Shown: positions 7,820-17,558, counted from the first letter of the stretch. The stretch: 64,000 nt of DNA from CADEEX01 sp964577955 (GCA_964577955.1 CAZOAZ010000024.1:1-64000); one strand, 5' to 3'. Notes: a model not told the origin generated them from the letters alone. Program-made: numbers and translations.

Positions 7820-8559
7820 GACGCGCCCGCTGGATTGCCGCCCTGGTCGTCATGCTGCTCGCCACGACGACCGTGGCCGACGCGGCGCCGCCGGAGAACC
7901 TGAGCGTCAACATCGACGGCATCGGCGGGATTTCGGCGCCGTTGCAGCTGGTCCTCGTCCTCACGCTGCTGTCGTTCGTCCCCGCGATGCTGGTCATCAT
8001 GACCTGCTTCACGCGGATCGTGATCGTCTTCCACTTCCTGCGCCAGGCGCTCGGCACGCAGGAAATGCCGTCGAACCAGATTCTGATCGGGCTGACGCTG
8101 TTCCTCACCATGTTCATCATGGCGCCGGTGGCGACGCAGGTGAACGAGCTCGCGGTGCAGCCGGCGCTCGACGGCCGGATGACGGTGCTCGAGGCGCTCG
8201 ATGCCGGGACGCCGCCAGTCCGCGACTTCATGCTGAAGCAGACGCGTGAGGCCGACCTCGGGTTGTTCGTCGAGCTCGGCAAACTGCCGCGGCCGGCGTC
8301 GCCGAACGATCTCCCGATGAAGGTCGTGATTCCGGCCTTCGCGATCTCCGAGCTGAAGACCGGCTTCCAGATGGGTTTCTTCCTGTTCGTGCCGTTTCTG
8401 CTCATCGATCTCGTCGTGTCCACGACGCTGCTGTCGATGGGGATGATGCAGCTGCCGCCGGCGATGATCTCGCTGCCGTTCAAGATTCTGCTGTTCGTCA
8501 TGGTGGACGGCTGGAACCTGTTGATCGCGTCGCTGGTGAAGAGTTTCGTGCTCGCCTAG
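7816..8559 (+). CDS. fliP: Flagellar type III export gate protein FliP
   Basis: FliP forms the pentameric core of the export gate. The 247-residue protein has a cleavable-looking N-terminal signal (about 1-23, ending ADA-AP), then four membrane segments and the family signatures FTRIVIVFHFLRQALGTQ and FQMGFFLFVPFLLIDLVVS. I chose GTG 7816, which overlaps the fliO stop. Upstream in-frame codons would run through fliO. Length fits the family. Confidence 0.95.
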   Translation: MRRARWIAALVVMLLATTTVADAAPPENLSVNIDGIGGISAPLQLVLVLTLLSFVPAMLVIMTCFTRIVIVFHFLRQALGTQEMPSNQILIGLTLFLTMFIMAPVATQVNELAVQPALDGRMTVLEALDAGTPPVRDFMLKQTREADLGLFVELGKLPRPASPNDLPMKVVIPAFAISELKTGFQMGFFLFVPFLLIDLVVSTTLLSMGMMQLPPAMISLPFKILLFVMVDGWNLLIASLVKSFVLA

Positions 8560-8586
8560 GCGGGGACGTCGAAAGGATTCAAGTTC

Positions 8587-8856
8587 GTGTCTGACGCAGT
8601 CATTGTGGGGCTCATTCGCCAGACCATCGAGATCGCCGTCATCGTGACGGCGCCGATGCTGGTGGCGGGGCTGGTCGCCGGCGTGGCGGTCAGCATCTTC
8701 CAGACCATCACGTCGATTCAGGACAACGTCCTGGCGTTCATCCCGCGCGCCGCGGCGATCTTCGTCGTCTTTGCGCTGACCTTTCCGTGGATGCTGCGGG
8801 TGCTGAGCGGTTTCACGCGCACCCTGATTCTCCGCCTGCCGGAGATGATCCGGTGA
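8587..8856 (+). CDS. fliQ: Flagellar type III export gate protein FliQ
   Basis: An 89-residue protein with two membrane helices and the family pattern IRQTIEIAVIVTAPMLVAGL followed by FQTITSIQDNVLAFIPR. FliQ surrounds the FliP core. Start GTG 8587 has AAAGGA about 11 bases upstream. Its stop overlaps the GTG of fliR by four bases. Confidence 0.95.
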   Translation: MSDAVIVGLIRQTIEIAVIVTAPMLVAGLVAGVAVSIFQTITSIQDNVLAFIPRAAAIFVVFALTFPWMLRVLSGFTRTLILRLPEMIR

Positions 8857-9611
8857 TCGATCTGTCGCCGCTGGTGTCGCTCGGGTTGCTGCTGGTCCGG
8901 CCGGGAACGCTGATCCTGGTCGCGCCGCCGTTTGGCGGGGTGTTTGCCCCGGCGCCGGTGAAGATTGGCCTGACGTTCTTCCTGGCGGTGATGCTGATGC
9001 CGGTGGCGACCCCGCCCGAGATGGTGTCGGCGGTCGGCGTCGCCGTGGTCATCGCGCGTGAAATGGCAATCGGACTGGCCCTCGGTCTGGCGACCCGCGT
9101 CCTGATGGCGGCAGCGGAGCTCGGCGGGCATCTCGCCGGCTTCCAGCTTGGCCTCTCCTATTCGGCCACCGTCGATCCGGCGAGTGGCGTCCGCAACAAC
9201 CTGTTGTCGACCCTCTATTCCAATCTGGCGATGGTCGCGTTCCTCCTGGTGAACGCGCACCACGCGTTTCTGCGCGCGCTGCGCGACTCGTACGCGATGC
9301 TGCCGCTCGGACGCGGTGAAATCGGCGCCTCACTGCCGCAGGCGATCACCGCGATGCTCGGTCTGGTGTTCTCGTTCGGCGTCCGCCTTGCGGCGCCGCT
9401 GATTGTCGTGCTGGTGATCTGCGAGCTTGCGCTCGGACTCGTCGCCCGCTCGGCGCCGGCGCTCAATTTGATGGTGGTCAGCGCGCCGATCCGTCTGTTC
9501 CTCGGTCTGGTGCTGCTCGGCGTGATTGTGCCCGCCTCGTTCGGCGTGCTGAGCAACCTCTCGTCCACCGTTCTTCAGGCTGGCGTTCGCGCCGCCGAAG
9601 CCTTTCGCTAG
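8853..9611 (+). CDS. fliR: Flagellar type III export gate protein FliR
   Basis: A 252-residue multi-spanning protein of normal FliR length, with about six hydrophobic segments and the motifs VRPGTLILVAPPFGG and SYSATVDPASG. FliR completes the FliP5-Q4-R1 gate. GTG 8853 was chosen because it overlaps the fliQ stop and gives the usual FliR N-terminus. Confidence 0.93.
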   Translation: MIDLSPLVSLGLLLVRPGTLILVAPPFGGVFAPAPVKIGLTFFLAVMLMPVATPPEMVSAVGVAVVIAREMAIGLALGLATRVLMAAAELGGHLAGFQLGLSYSATVDPASGVRNNLLSTLYSNLAMVAFLLVNAHHAFLRALRDSYAMLPLGRGEIGASLPQAITAMLGLVFSFGVRLAAPLIVVLVICELALGLVARSAPALNLMVVSAPIRLFLGLVLLGVIVPASFGVLSNLSSTVLQAGVRAAEAFR

Positions 9612-9620
9612 GACTGGACG

Positions 9621-10697
9621 ATGGCCGGCTCAAATCACCAGGAAAAGAAACACACACCGACATTTCACCACCTGCGCGAACTGCGCAAGCAGGGCCAGGT
9701 TGTCTTCAGCCGCGACCTGTCGGCGTCGGCGGGGCTGCTCGCCGCGACCGGCGTGGTGATGAGCACCGGTTCGCTGGTGCTGCACCGGCTCAACGCCTGG
9801 ATCGTCGACAGCCTGACGCACGTCGGCGACGCGCCGCTGCGCTCGATTGCCGAGGGCGATCTCACGCAGCTCGTGGTGCGGAGCGCGATGTTTCTCGGCC
9901 TGACGGTCGGACCGATTGCCGGCGCCGCCGCCGGTACCGCGCTCATGCTCTCGGGCGTCCAGACCAAGTGGAACGTCTCCACCAAGGCACTGGCGTTCGA
10001 CTTGAACCGGCTGAATCCGGCGACCGGGTTCAAGCGCTTCACGCCGTCACGGACCGGCATCGAGACGCTCAAGGCGATTCTGACCGCCGCGGCGCTGGTC
10101 GCGCTGTCCTGGCCGGTCGTCAAGGCGCTGATGGCCGAGACCGAGCGCCTCGCCTGGACCGATCCGGTCGTCGCGGTGAATCACGGCTGGGACGAGGCGC
10201 TGCGGCTGATGTGGCGCGCCGGGTTCGCGCTGCTCGCGCTCGGCGCCGCCGACTACGGCGTGCAGAAGTGGCGCTACATGTCGCAGCACAAGATGACCGA
10301 CGAGGAGTTGAAGGAAGACCAGAAGCACACGGAATCCAATCCGCAGGTCAAGGCGCGGATCCGCAAGATCCAGCGCGACCTGTTCCGCAGCCGCATGATG
10401 AAGGCGGTGCCGCAGGCGACGGTGGTCCTCACCAACCCGACGCACTTTGCCGTGGCGCTCCAGTACAAGCGCGAGAAGAACATCGCGCCGGTGGTCGTCG
10501 CCAAGGGCCAGGATCTGGTCGCCGCCAAGATTCGCGAGATCGCGCGCCAGCACTCGGTGCCGATCATCGAGAACCCGTCGCTGACCCGCGCGCTCTACAA
10601 GGAGTGCGAGATCGGCGACACCATCCCCGGTCCGCTGTTCGGCGCCGTCGCCGAAATCCTCGCCTACTTGATCCGCATCAAGCAGCTGGTGCTCTGA
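9621..10697 (+). CDS. flhB: Flagellar export switch protein FlhB
   Basis: FlhB switches export specificity from rod/hook to filament proteins. The 358-residue protein has four membrane segments in its N-terminal half and a cytoplasmic domain with the self-cleavage site NPTH at residues 272-275. The N-terminus contains the usual sequence FHHLRELRKQGQVVFSRDL. It follows fliR after nine bases. Confidence 0.96.
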   Translation: MAGSNHQEKKHTPTFHHLRELRKQGQVVFSRDLSASAGLLAATGVVMSTGSLVLHRLNAWIVDSLTHVGDAPLRSIAEGDLTQLVVRSAMFLGLTVGPIAGAAAGTALMLSGVQTKWNVSTKALAFDLNRLNPATGFKRFTPSRTGIETLKAILTAAALVALSWPVVKALMAETERLAWTDPVVAVNHGWDEALRLMWRAGFALLALGAADYGVQKWRYMSQHKMTDEELKEDQKHTESNPQVKARIRKIQRDLFRSRMMKAVPQATVVLTNPTHFAVALQYKREKNIAPVVVAKGQDLVAAKIREIARQHSVPIIENPSLTRALYKECEIGDTIPGPLFGAVAEILAYLIRIKQLVL

Positions 10698-10709
10698 AGG
10701 TAGCCTGCG

Positions 10710-12752
10710 ATGAGTCTGACTCCGAAACCGACGCCGCTTCGCGGCATGCACCTGCTGACGCCAGTCGCCATTCTGGTCGTCGTGGTGTTGATGATTGCGC
10801 CGCTGCCGGCGGTGGCCATCGACCTGCTGCTATCGATCGACATCGGCCTGTCCGCGGTGCTGTTGCTCACCGCGATCTACATCAACCAGCCGGTCGAGTT
10901 CTCGGTCTTCCCCTCGGTCCTGCTGTTGCTGACGATGATGCGGCTGGCGCTGAACGTGGCGTCGACGCGCTTGATTCTGCTGCACGGCAACGAGGGCATC
11001 CAGGCCGCCGGCCACGTGATTCAGGCGTTCGGCCAGTTCGTCGTCGGCGGCAACTTCGTCGTCGGCATCGTCGTGTTCCTCGTGCTCGTGGCGATTCAGT
11101 ACATCGTCATCAACCACGGCGCGATCCGCATCGGTGAAGTCACCGCCCGCTTCACCCTCGACGCGATGCCCGGCCGGCAGATGGCGATCGACGCCGATCT
11201 CAACGCCGGCCTGATCGACGAGAAGGAAGCGCGGACCCGCCGCGAACGGGTCCGCCGCGAGGCCGATTTCTACGGCTCGATGGACGGCGCGATCCGGTTC
11301 ACGCAGCGCGACGCGATGGCCGCGATGCTGATCACGTTCATCAACATCGTGGCCGGGCTCTCGATCGGCGTCTTCCAGCACAGCCTCGATCTCGCGTCGG
11401 CGGCCGAAACCTACACGATTCTGACGGTGGGCGAGGGTCTGGTGACCGCGGTACCGGCGCTCCTCGTCTCGATGTCCGGCGCCTTGGTCATGACCCGCGC
11501 GGCCTCGGAAACGCACCTCGGCGACGACGTGGCGGTGCAGTTGTTGGCGCGCGCCCGTCCGCTCGCCGTCGCCGCCGGCATGCTGGTCGGCCTGGCCTTG
11601 ATTCCCGGTCTGCCGAAGGCCGCGTTCCTGTTCGTCGCGCTGCTCTTCGGGGCCGGCGCGCTGGCGACCCGCGCCCAGGCGAATCAGACCGCCAAGCCGG
11701 AGGCCGCGCCGGAGCCGGCGCCGTCGGAGAGTTCGGACACGCCCGGCCTGGTCGATCCGCTCAGCGTCGAAATCGGCTACGCGCTGGTCTCGCTCGCCGA
11801 CGACAAACAGGGCGGGACGCTGCTCAACCGGCTGCGGTCGATTCGCAAGCAGATCGCCACCGACACCGGCGTCGTCGTGCCACCGGTGCACGTCGCCGAC
11901 AACCTGCAGCTCGGACCGCGCACCTACTCGATTCTGGTCAAGGGCGTGGAAGTCGCGCGCGGCGATCTGGTGCCCGATCGACTGATGGCGATCAATCCCG
12001 GCACCGCGACCGGACCGATCGAAGGCACGCAGACCCGCGAGCCGGCGTTCGGCCTGCCGGCGTGGTGGATTCCGGTGGCGAATCGCGAGCAGGTGTCGGC
12101 GCTCGGCTACACCGTCGTCGATCCGACGACGGCGTTGTCGACCCACGTGTCAGAGACGATTCGCGCGTTCCTGCCCGATCTTCTGACGCGGCAGCAGACC
12201 AAGGAGCTGCTCGATCGCATCGCGCAGAGCTCGCCGCGGCTGGTCGAGGAACTGATTCCGAAGGTGATTCAGGTCGGCGACGTGCAACGCGTGCTCCGCC
12301 AGCTGCTGCGCGAGCGCGTGCCGGTGCGCGATCTGATCACGATTCTCGAGGCGATGGCCGACGCCGCGCCGGGCAGCAAGGATCCCGACGCGATGATCGA
12401 GGCCGTCCGTCAGGCCATGGGGCGGACGATTTGCCGACAGTACCAGACCGATCGCGGCGAACTGCCGGCGATCAGCCTGACGCCGGCGCTCGAAACCAAG
12501 CTGATGTCGTCAGTTGTGCGCACGGAACAAGGCCCAATCCTGGCGCTCGACCCCAACCAGGCGCAACATCTGGCCTCGAAGATTGCCGAAGCGATCAGCG
12601 GCGCGTTGGCACAGCCCGTGCTCCTATGCACACCAATGCTCCGTCCTCACTTGTGGCGCCTGTTCACCCGCGTGCTGCCGCACATCGGTGTGCTGTCGCA
12701 CAGCGAAGTCCCCGCGCAACTGCGGATCTCCACCGTCGCGGTGCTGGACTGA
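10710..12752 (+). CDS. flhA: Flagellar export gate protein FlhA
   Basis: FlhA forms the nonameric ring of the export gate. The 680-residue protein has an N-terminal membrane part with about eight segments (1-325), including the FHIPEP-like stretch VEFSVFPSVLLLLTMMRLAL and FTLDAMPGRQMAIDADLNAG, and a cytoplasmic domain (about 350-680) for chaperone docking. Length and order are canonical. Confidence 0.97.
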   Translation: MSLTPKPTPLRGMHLLTPVAILVVVVLMIAPLPAVAIDLLLSIDIGLSAVLLLTAIYINQPVEFSVFPSVLLLLTMMRLALNVASTRLILLHGNEGIQAAGHVIQAFGQFVVGGNFVVGIVVFLVLVAIQYIVINHGAIRIGEVTARFTLDAMPGRQMAIDADLNAGLIDEKEARTRRERVRREADFYGSMDGAIRFTQRDAMAAMLITFINIVAGLSIGVFQHSLDLASAAETYTILTVGEGLVTAVPALLVSMSGALVMTRAASETHLGDDVAVQLLARARPLAVAAGMLVGLALIPGLPKAAFLFVALLFGAGALATRAQANQTAKPEAAPEPAPSESSDTPGLVDPLSVEIGYALVSLADDKQGGTLLNRLRSIRKQIATDTGVVVPPVHVADNLQLGPRTYSILVKGVEVARGDLVPDRLMAINPGTATGPIEGTQTREPAFGLPAWWIPVANREQVSALGYTVVDPTTALSTHVSETIRAFLPDLLTRQQTKELLDRIAQSSPRLVEELIPKVIQVGDVQRVLRQLLRERVPVRDLITILEAMADAAPGSKDPDAMIEAVRQAMGRTICRQYQTDRGELPAISLTPALETKLMSSVVRTEQGPILALDPNQAQHLASKIAEAISGALAQPVLLCTPMLRPHLWRLFTRVLPHIGVLSHSEVPAQLRISTVAVLD

Positions 12753-12753
12753 C

Positions 12754-13752
12754 ATGCATCTCAAACGCTTTCGCAGCAACAACGTGCGTGACGCGCTGCG
12801 CGCGGTCCGCGAGGAGCTCGGCGCCGACGCGCTGGTGCTCTCCACCGCGATGGTGAATGCCCGCGGCTGGCGCGGTCTGATGGGCGCGCGCGAGGTCGAA
12901 ATTACCGCCGCTGCACAGCGGGAAGAGCCGGTGAGCCGGCCGCCGGTGTCGGCGGACCGACAGCCGCCGCCGCCGACGCCGCTCGACAACATCACGGCGC
13001 AGCTCGTGGCGACCGGGATGGATCGGGCGATCGCCGATGAAGTCGTGGCCTCGATTCCGGTGCGTTCCCGGCGCGGGGCCTCGCCGGCCCGCCTCCGCGA
13101 CGCGCTGGCGATGCGGCTGGCCCGGCTGGCCGCCCCGGCCGACGAGTTCGCCCGAGCCGAAGTGTTCGTCGGCCCTCCGGGGGCCGGCAAGACGACGACG
13201 ATCGCGAAGATCGCGGCTCAGGAGCGGGCGCGCGGCGGTCAACCGCTCGGATTCATCGCCGCCGACGGCTTCCGGATTGGTGCCGTCGAGCAGCTCCGCA
13301 CCTACGCCGAGATTCTCGACGCGCCGTTCCGCGTTGCGCGGACCGCCGAGGAACTCGACTCGGCGCTCGCCACCCGTCAGCGCACGCCGGTCCTGGTCGA
13401 CACCGCCGGCCGCTCGCTGTCGGATCCGCAGACGCGCGAACTCTTCCAGGTCGTTGGACAGGCCGCGGAGATCCGCACGCATCTGGTGCTGCCGGCCGGG
13501 ACTCCCGCGACGACGGCGCGGCGGATTCTCGAGGGCTACGCCGACGCGCGCCCGTCGCGGCTCGTGATCACGAAGCTCGACGAAGCCGAGTCGCTCTCGC
13601 CGCTCGTCAGCCTGCTGCACGAATGGCAGCTTCCCATTTCCTACGTTGGCACCGGGCAGCGGGTGCCGGAAGACCTCAATCGCGCGACGGCCGAACTGCT
13701 GGCCGCCTCCGTTCTTGGCGAATCGGCGCCTGTTCCGCAGAACCTGTCATGA
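12754..13752 (+). CDS. flhF: SRP-type GTPase FlhF
   Basis: FlhF places and counts flagella. The 332-residue protein has a short B domain (1-65), a proline-rich linker (about 65-80), an N domain and a C-terminal SRP GTPase G domain (about 140-325). The G1 loop is GPPGAGKTTT, followed by ADGFRIGAVEQL, VDTAGR and ITKLDEA. ATG 12754 follows flhA directly, and the stop overlaps the flhG start by four bases. Confidence 0.95.
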   Translation: MHLKRFRSNNVRDALRAVREELGADALVLSTAMVNARGWRGLMGAREVEITAAAQREEPVSRPPVSADRQPPPPTPLDNITAQLVATGMDRAIADEVVASIPVRSRRGASPARLRDALAMRLARLAAPADEFARAEVFVGPPGAGKTTTIAKIAAQERARGGQPLGFIAADGFRIGAVEQLRTYAEILDAPFRVARTAEELDSALATRQRTPVLVDTAGRSLSDPQTRELFQVVGQAAEIRTHLVLPAGTPATTARRILEGYADARPSRLVITKLDEAESLSPLVSLLHEWQLPISYVGTGQRVPEDLNRATAELLAASVLGESAPVPQNLS

Positions 13753-14624
13753 CTCAGACCACTACGCGCGCATCACGCGGCAGCATCATCGCCATCACCA
13801 GCGGCAAAGGCGGTGTCGGCAAGACGAATGTCGTCATCAACCTCGCGGCCTCGCTGGCGCGGCTGGGCCACCGGGTCGGCGTCATCGACGCCGACTTCGG
13901 CCTCGGCAACGTCGACGTACTGCTCGGCATGACGCCGGAGTTCCATCTCGGTCACGTGCTGAGCGGCGAGAAGACGCTCGAAGAGATCGTCGTGCGCGGT
14001 CCGCTCGGGATCCGCCTGGTGCCGGCCGGCAGCGGCATCCGCGCGCTGACCCAGCTCGGACGCCACGAGTGGCGGAAGTTCGAAGCGCTGATCCGGAAGA
14101 TCAGCGCCGATCTCGACTTCCTGCTGATCGACACCGCCGCCGGCATCTCGGACAACGTCGTCGAGCTGCTCGTGATGGCCGAGCGCGTGCTGGTGGTGAC
14201 GTCGTACGAACCGGCGGCCGTCGTCGACGCCTACGCCGTGATCAAGATCCTCACGACCGCGGCGCCGGGCAAGGAAGTCGGGCTGGTGATCAATGCCGCG
14301 CGCGACGCCGAAGAGGCGAGCCTGGTGTTCCGCCAGCTCGATGTCGCGGCGAACCGCTTCCTCAAGCGGCCGCTGCGGTTCTTCGGCTACGTCGTGAACG
14401 ACAACGCGGTGCGCGACGCGGTGCTGGATCAGAAGCTCGTCGTCGAGCAGCTGCCGCAGGCCGCGGCCAGCCGCTGCTTCCGGATTCTCGCGTCGCGAAT
14501 TGCCGGCAGCCTGCCCGGCGGCGGCGCCGGCCTGCGAGTGGCCTCCCGTTCGCTCGGCGCCGATCGGCTGCCGACCGCGGAGTCCGCTGAACGCTTTGTG
14601 GAGGAGTCGCCCCGATGCGCGTGA
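13749..14624 (+). CDS. flhG: MinD-like ATPase FlhG (FleN/YlxH)
   Basis: FlhG stimulates the FlhF GTPase and limits flagellar number. The 291-residue protein has the deviant Walker A motif SGKGGVGKTN near residues 18-27, the switch motif DADFGLGNVDVLLG and LLIDTAAGI. It starts at ATG 13749, overlapping the flhF stop, and overlaps the fliA start by ten bases. It differs from MinD in lacking a visible C-terminal amphipathic helix. Confidence 0.93.
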   Translation: MTQTTTRASRGSIIAITSGKGGVGKTNVVINLAASLARLGHRVGVIDADFGLGNVDVLLGMTPEFHLGHVLSGEKTLEEIVVRGPLGIRLVPAGSGIRALTQLGRHEWRKFEALIRKISADLDFLLIDTAAGISDNVVELLVMAERVLVVTSYEPAAVVDAYAVIKILTTAAPGKEVGLVINAARDAEEASLVFRQLDVAANRFLKRPLRFFGYVVNDNAVRDAVLDQKLVVEQLPQAAASRCFRILASRIAGSLPGGGAGLRVASRSLGADRLPTAESAERFVEESPRCA

Positions 14625-15355
14625 TCCAGGCGGTCGAACCGAACAGCGAGGCCGCCAATCGCCTCGTGCTCGATCACGTCGACCTCGTCAAGACCCTGGC
14701 CGCCCGACTGGCGCACCGCGTGCCGCCGCACATCGAGTTCAACGAGCTCGTGAGCGTCGGGATGATGGGCCTGGTCGAAGCCGCCCGCCGCTACAAGCCG
14801 TCGCTCGGCGTGCCGTTCGACGCCTTCGCGCGCCGCCGCGTCCATGGCGCGATGGTCGATTCGCTGCGCGGGATGGACTGGGCGCCGCGGTCGGTGCGGC
14901 GGATGCGGCGCGAGATCGACAGCGCCATCTCGCAGCTCCGCCACGACACCAAGCGCGAGCCGACCGAGCTCGAAGTCGCCGGCGCGCTGGCGGTGAGCGA
15001 ACCCGAGTACCGCAAGATGCTCGATCAGATCCGCGCCGTCGATCTGGCGGCGCTGCGCCAGCTCGAGTCGCCGGACGATCAACCGCTGCTCGAGATCGCG
15101 ATCGAATCCGAGGAGGGCCCGCACGCCCGCCTCGAACGCGAGGAACTGCGCCAGCATCTGGTCAAGGCGATTCAGCGCCTGCCCGAGCGCGAGCGGCAGA
15201 TCCTGTCGCTCTACTACGAACACGAAATGACGCTCGCCGAGATCGGCGAGATCATCGGCGTCGGCGAGTCGCGCGTGTCGCAGATTCGCACCCACGCCAT
15301 CGCGCGGCTGCGCTCGAGCCTGCGCGAGTCGCTGCAGCTGTCCGAGGGCCGGTAG
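14615..15355 (+). CDS. fliA: Flagellar sigma factor FliA (sigma-28)
   Basis: FliA directs RNA polymerase to late flagellar promoters. The 246-residue protein has sigma regions 2 (about 15-95; VSVGMMGLVEAARRY), 3 (about 100-165) and 4 (about 180-240; LPERERQILSLYYEHEMTLAEIG, with the HTH GVGESRVSQIRTHAIARLR). Its likely targets in this window are the four sigma-28-type sites at 3946, 23280, 31160 and 62685. Its antagonist FlgM is encoded at 23353. Confidence 0.95.
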   Translation: MRVIQAVEPNSEAANRLVLDHVDLVKTLAARLAHRVPPHIEFNELVSVGMMGLVEAARRYKPSLGVPFDAFARRRVHGAMVDSLRGMDWAPRSVRRMRREIDSAISQLRHDTKREPTELEVAGALAVSEPEYRKMLDQIRAVDLAALRQLESPDDQPLLEIAIESEEGPHARLEREELRQHLVKAIQRLPERERQILSLYYEHEMTLAEIGEIIGVGESRVSQIRTHAIARLRSSLRESLQLSEGR

Positions 15356-16336
15356 ATGAGCCGGATTCTCTCGCAGGAAGAAATCGATTCGCTGATTGCG
15401 ACGACGCCGGCCGACGCGGCCGGGCGGGCGGAGCGCTCGGCGCCGGTCATTGCCTACAACTTCCGCCACCCGGATCGGGTGTCCAAGGATCAGATCCGGT
15501 CGCTGCACTTCCTCCACGACCGTTTCGGGCGCAACGCCACGGCCTCGCTGTCGGCCTTCCTGCGCACGACGACCGAGCTCTCGATCGTCTCGGTCGAGCA
15601 GTTCGCCTATTCGGAGTTCCTGCTGGCGCTCCCCGACCCGACGCTCTTCTACGCGCTGGCGATGCCGCCGTTCGATGCCCTGGCGGCGCTCGAAATGAAT
15701 CCCGGCGTGGCCTTCGCGATGATCGACCGCATTCTCGGCGGCAGCGGTGAGACCGCCGCGCCGTCGCGGGCGCTCACCGAAATCGAACAGAACGTCGCCG
15801 ATGGCGTCGTCAAGCTGCTGCTCGAGCACCTGACCGAGACCTGGAAGACCGCGACCGACATCAATTTCCGCATCCACGCGCGTGAAACGCGGCCGCAGAT
15901 GCTGCCGGTGTGTTCGTGGAACGAAGTCGTCATCCTGGTCACGCTCGATCTGAAAGTCGGCGAAGCGCGCGGACTCTTGAATCTGTGCGTGCCGGCCAGC
16001 CTGATCGAGGCGAGCGGCACCAATTTCGTCATCGGGCTGCAGGCCGCCAAGCGCGACCGCACCGCCGTCGAGGAGCGCTGGCTCAGCGAAAGCCTCGGCC
16101 GGATCCCGCTGACCGTGTCGGCGGATCTCCAGACCTCGCTGAAGACGCGCGAGCTGATCAGCCTGCAGGAAGGCCAGATTCTCAGTCTCGGGATTCCGGC
16201 GGAAACGCACGTCAACATCCGCGTTGGCGATCTCGTGAAGTTCAAAGGTCGTCTCGCGGCGACGAATGGGCGCGGTGGAGTCTTCGTCACCCGTCGATGC
16301 AATGCCGGACCAGACGCTGACGGAGTGCAGGGATGA
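15356..16336 (+). CDS. fliM: Flagellar motor switch protein FliM
   Basis: FliM is the middle C-ring protein. The 326-residue product begins with the CheY-P-binding peptide (SRILSQEEIDSLI), has the central CheC-like domain (about 35-225) and a C-terminal SpoA domain (about 245-315). The start ATG directly follows the fliA stop, and the stop overlaps the next fliN-like gene by four bases. Confidence 0.96.
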   Translation: MSRILSQEEIDSLIATTPADAAGRAERSAPVIAYNFRHPDRVSKDQIRSLHFLHDRFGRNATASLSAFLRTTTELSIVSVEQFAYSEFLLALPDPTLFYALAMPPFDALAALEMNPGVAFAMIDRILGGSGETAAPSRALTEIEQNVADGVVKLLLEHLTETWKTATDINFRIHARETRPQMLPVCSWNEVVILVTLDLKVGEARGLLNLCVPASLIEASGTNFVIGLQAAKRDRTAVEERWLSESLGRIPLTVSADLQTSLKTRELISLQEGQILSLGIPAETHVNIRVGDLVKFKGRLAATNGRGGVFVTRRCNAGPDADGVQG

Positions 16337-17067
16337 GGGCGGACGAGCTGATGGGGCGATTCGTCACCGAGTTGACGCGCGTCGTAGGCGCGCTGCTGGC
16401 GACGACCGCGTCGACCCGGACGGGGACGGCGGCGCAGGAAGACGGCTTTGGCGTCACGGTGACGGCGACGCACGCGCGCGGCCAGCTGCGGGTGTACTTC
16501 GGCCGCACCGGTGCCGAAGCGCTCGCCAAGGCGACCAGCGCCTCGCCGCTCGAACCGAGCGAGGCGCGCATTCTCGAGAGCCTCAAGGAACTGTGCGGCC
16601 AGACGCTCGGCGCGTTCGCGCCCGACGCCGGGCTGCGGATTACGGCGGTCGAGAAGGCCGCCGAACTGCCGCTGGCCGCCGAGGGCATCGGCTGCGAGAT
16701 CGTCGCGAAGGGCTTCGAGACGCCGCTGCGGATCGTGGTGGTGGGCGACCTCGAGCTGACGGAAATGGCCGTCGCGGGCATCCCGCGCTCGGAGAGCCGC
16801 ACGCTCGACGTCATCATGGACATCGACCTGCCCCTGGTCGTGCGCTTCGGCCGCACCGAGCTGCCGCTGAAGACGCTGACCGCGCTGGGGCCGGGCTCGG
16901 TCATCGATTTGGGGCGCGCGCCGGACGATCCGGTCGACGTGCTGATCAGCAACCGCATCGTCGCCCGCGGCGAAGTGGTGATTGTGGCAGGCAATTACGG
17001 CGTTCGCGTGCACGACGTGGTCAGTCCCGCGGAGCGCGCCCGTTCTCTGGAGGCAGAACTCTCATGA
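16333..17067 (+). CDS. Long FliN/FliY-type motor switch protein
   Basis: A 244-residue protein with a C-terminal SpoA/C-ring domain (about 160-235; LDVIMDIDLPLVVRFGRTELPL ends near residue 180) and an N-terminal part of about 155 residues that looks like a diverged CheC/FliY-type domain, without a clear ExxN signature except perhaps LESLKELCGQTLG. It sits in the normal fliN place after fliM, with a four-base overlap. Since a separate short FliN is encoded at 7233, the C-ring may contain two FliN types. Confidence 0.8.
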   Translation: MRADELMGRFVTELTRVVGALLATTASTRTGTAAQEDGFGVTVTATHARGQLRVYFGRTGAEALAKATSASPLEPSEARILESLKELCGQTLGAFAPDAGLRITAVEKAAELPLAAEGIGCEIVAKGFETPLRIVVVGDLELTEMAVAGIPRSESRTLDVIMDIDLPLVVRFGRTELPLKTLTALGPGSVIDLGRAPDDPVDVLISNRIVARGEVVIVAGNYGVRVHDVVSPAERARSLEAELS

Positions 17068-17558
17068 CGCAATGGACCGAGCTGGTGATGTCCCACATGT
17101 ATCCCTGGCCGATTGGCGTACTGGTCGGGGCATCGGCCGTCTCGCTGCTGTTTGGCGCGATCGGCATCGTCGCGTTGTTGCGGGTGCGCCGCCTGCTCGG
17201 CGTCGTCCCCGAGATGCAGGAGCGGCTCGACGCCCTGTCGCATTCGACGACGCTGCTGACCGACACCACCGAGTCGTGCTTCAAGGCGCTGTCGATGCAG
17301 CTGCAGTTCATGCAGTCGCAGAACGTCCGGCCGGCTCCGGCCGCCGCGCGCAGCCGCGCCGTGAGCGTCGACGATGACGAGGACGTGACCGCCCGCAAGG
17401 CGAAACAGCGCCGCGTCGTCGGCGCCGCCCGCCGCGGCGAAACGCTGTCGTCGATCGCCGCCCGCGAGGATTTGTCGGAGAGCGAAGTCGCGCTTCGGCT
17501 CCATGTCAACCGTGAGACGCCGTCGCCGGCGGAGGCGAAACGCTATGGCACGCTGTAA
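17064..17558 (+). CDS. Membrane-anchored protein with C-terminal helix-turn-helix-like segment (DUF2802-like)
   Basis: A 164-residue protein of unknown function. It has one N-terminal membrane helix (about 16-40), a short coiled-coil-like stretch (about 45-85), a charged linker and a C-terminal segment (GETLSSIAAREDLSESEVALRLH) that reads like a helix-turn-helix. This layout is like the DUF2802 proteins found in other flagellar operons, but I cannot confirm the family. ATG 17064 overlaps the preceding stop, so it belongs to the fliA-fliM operon. The next gene starts within its last 14 bases. Confidence 0.6.
   Translation: MTQWTELVMSHMYPWPIGVLVGASAVSLLFGAIGIVALLRVRRLLGVVPEMQERLDALSHSTTLLTDTTESCFKALSMQLQFMQSQNVRPAPAAARSRAVSVDDDEDVTARKAKQRRVVGAARRGETLSSIAAREDLSESEVALRLHVNRETPSPAEAKRYGTL

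Noticed and set aside
14429..16210. 593-codon minus-strand open frame opposite fliA and fliM
   Set aside because: Its Arg/Asp/Glu/His-rich composition is the usual antisense shadow of GC-rich genes; fliA and fliM on the plus strand are certain.
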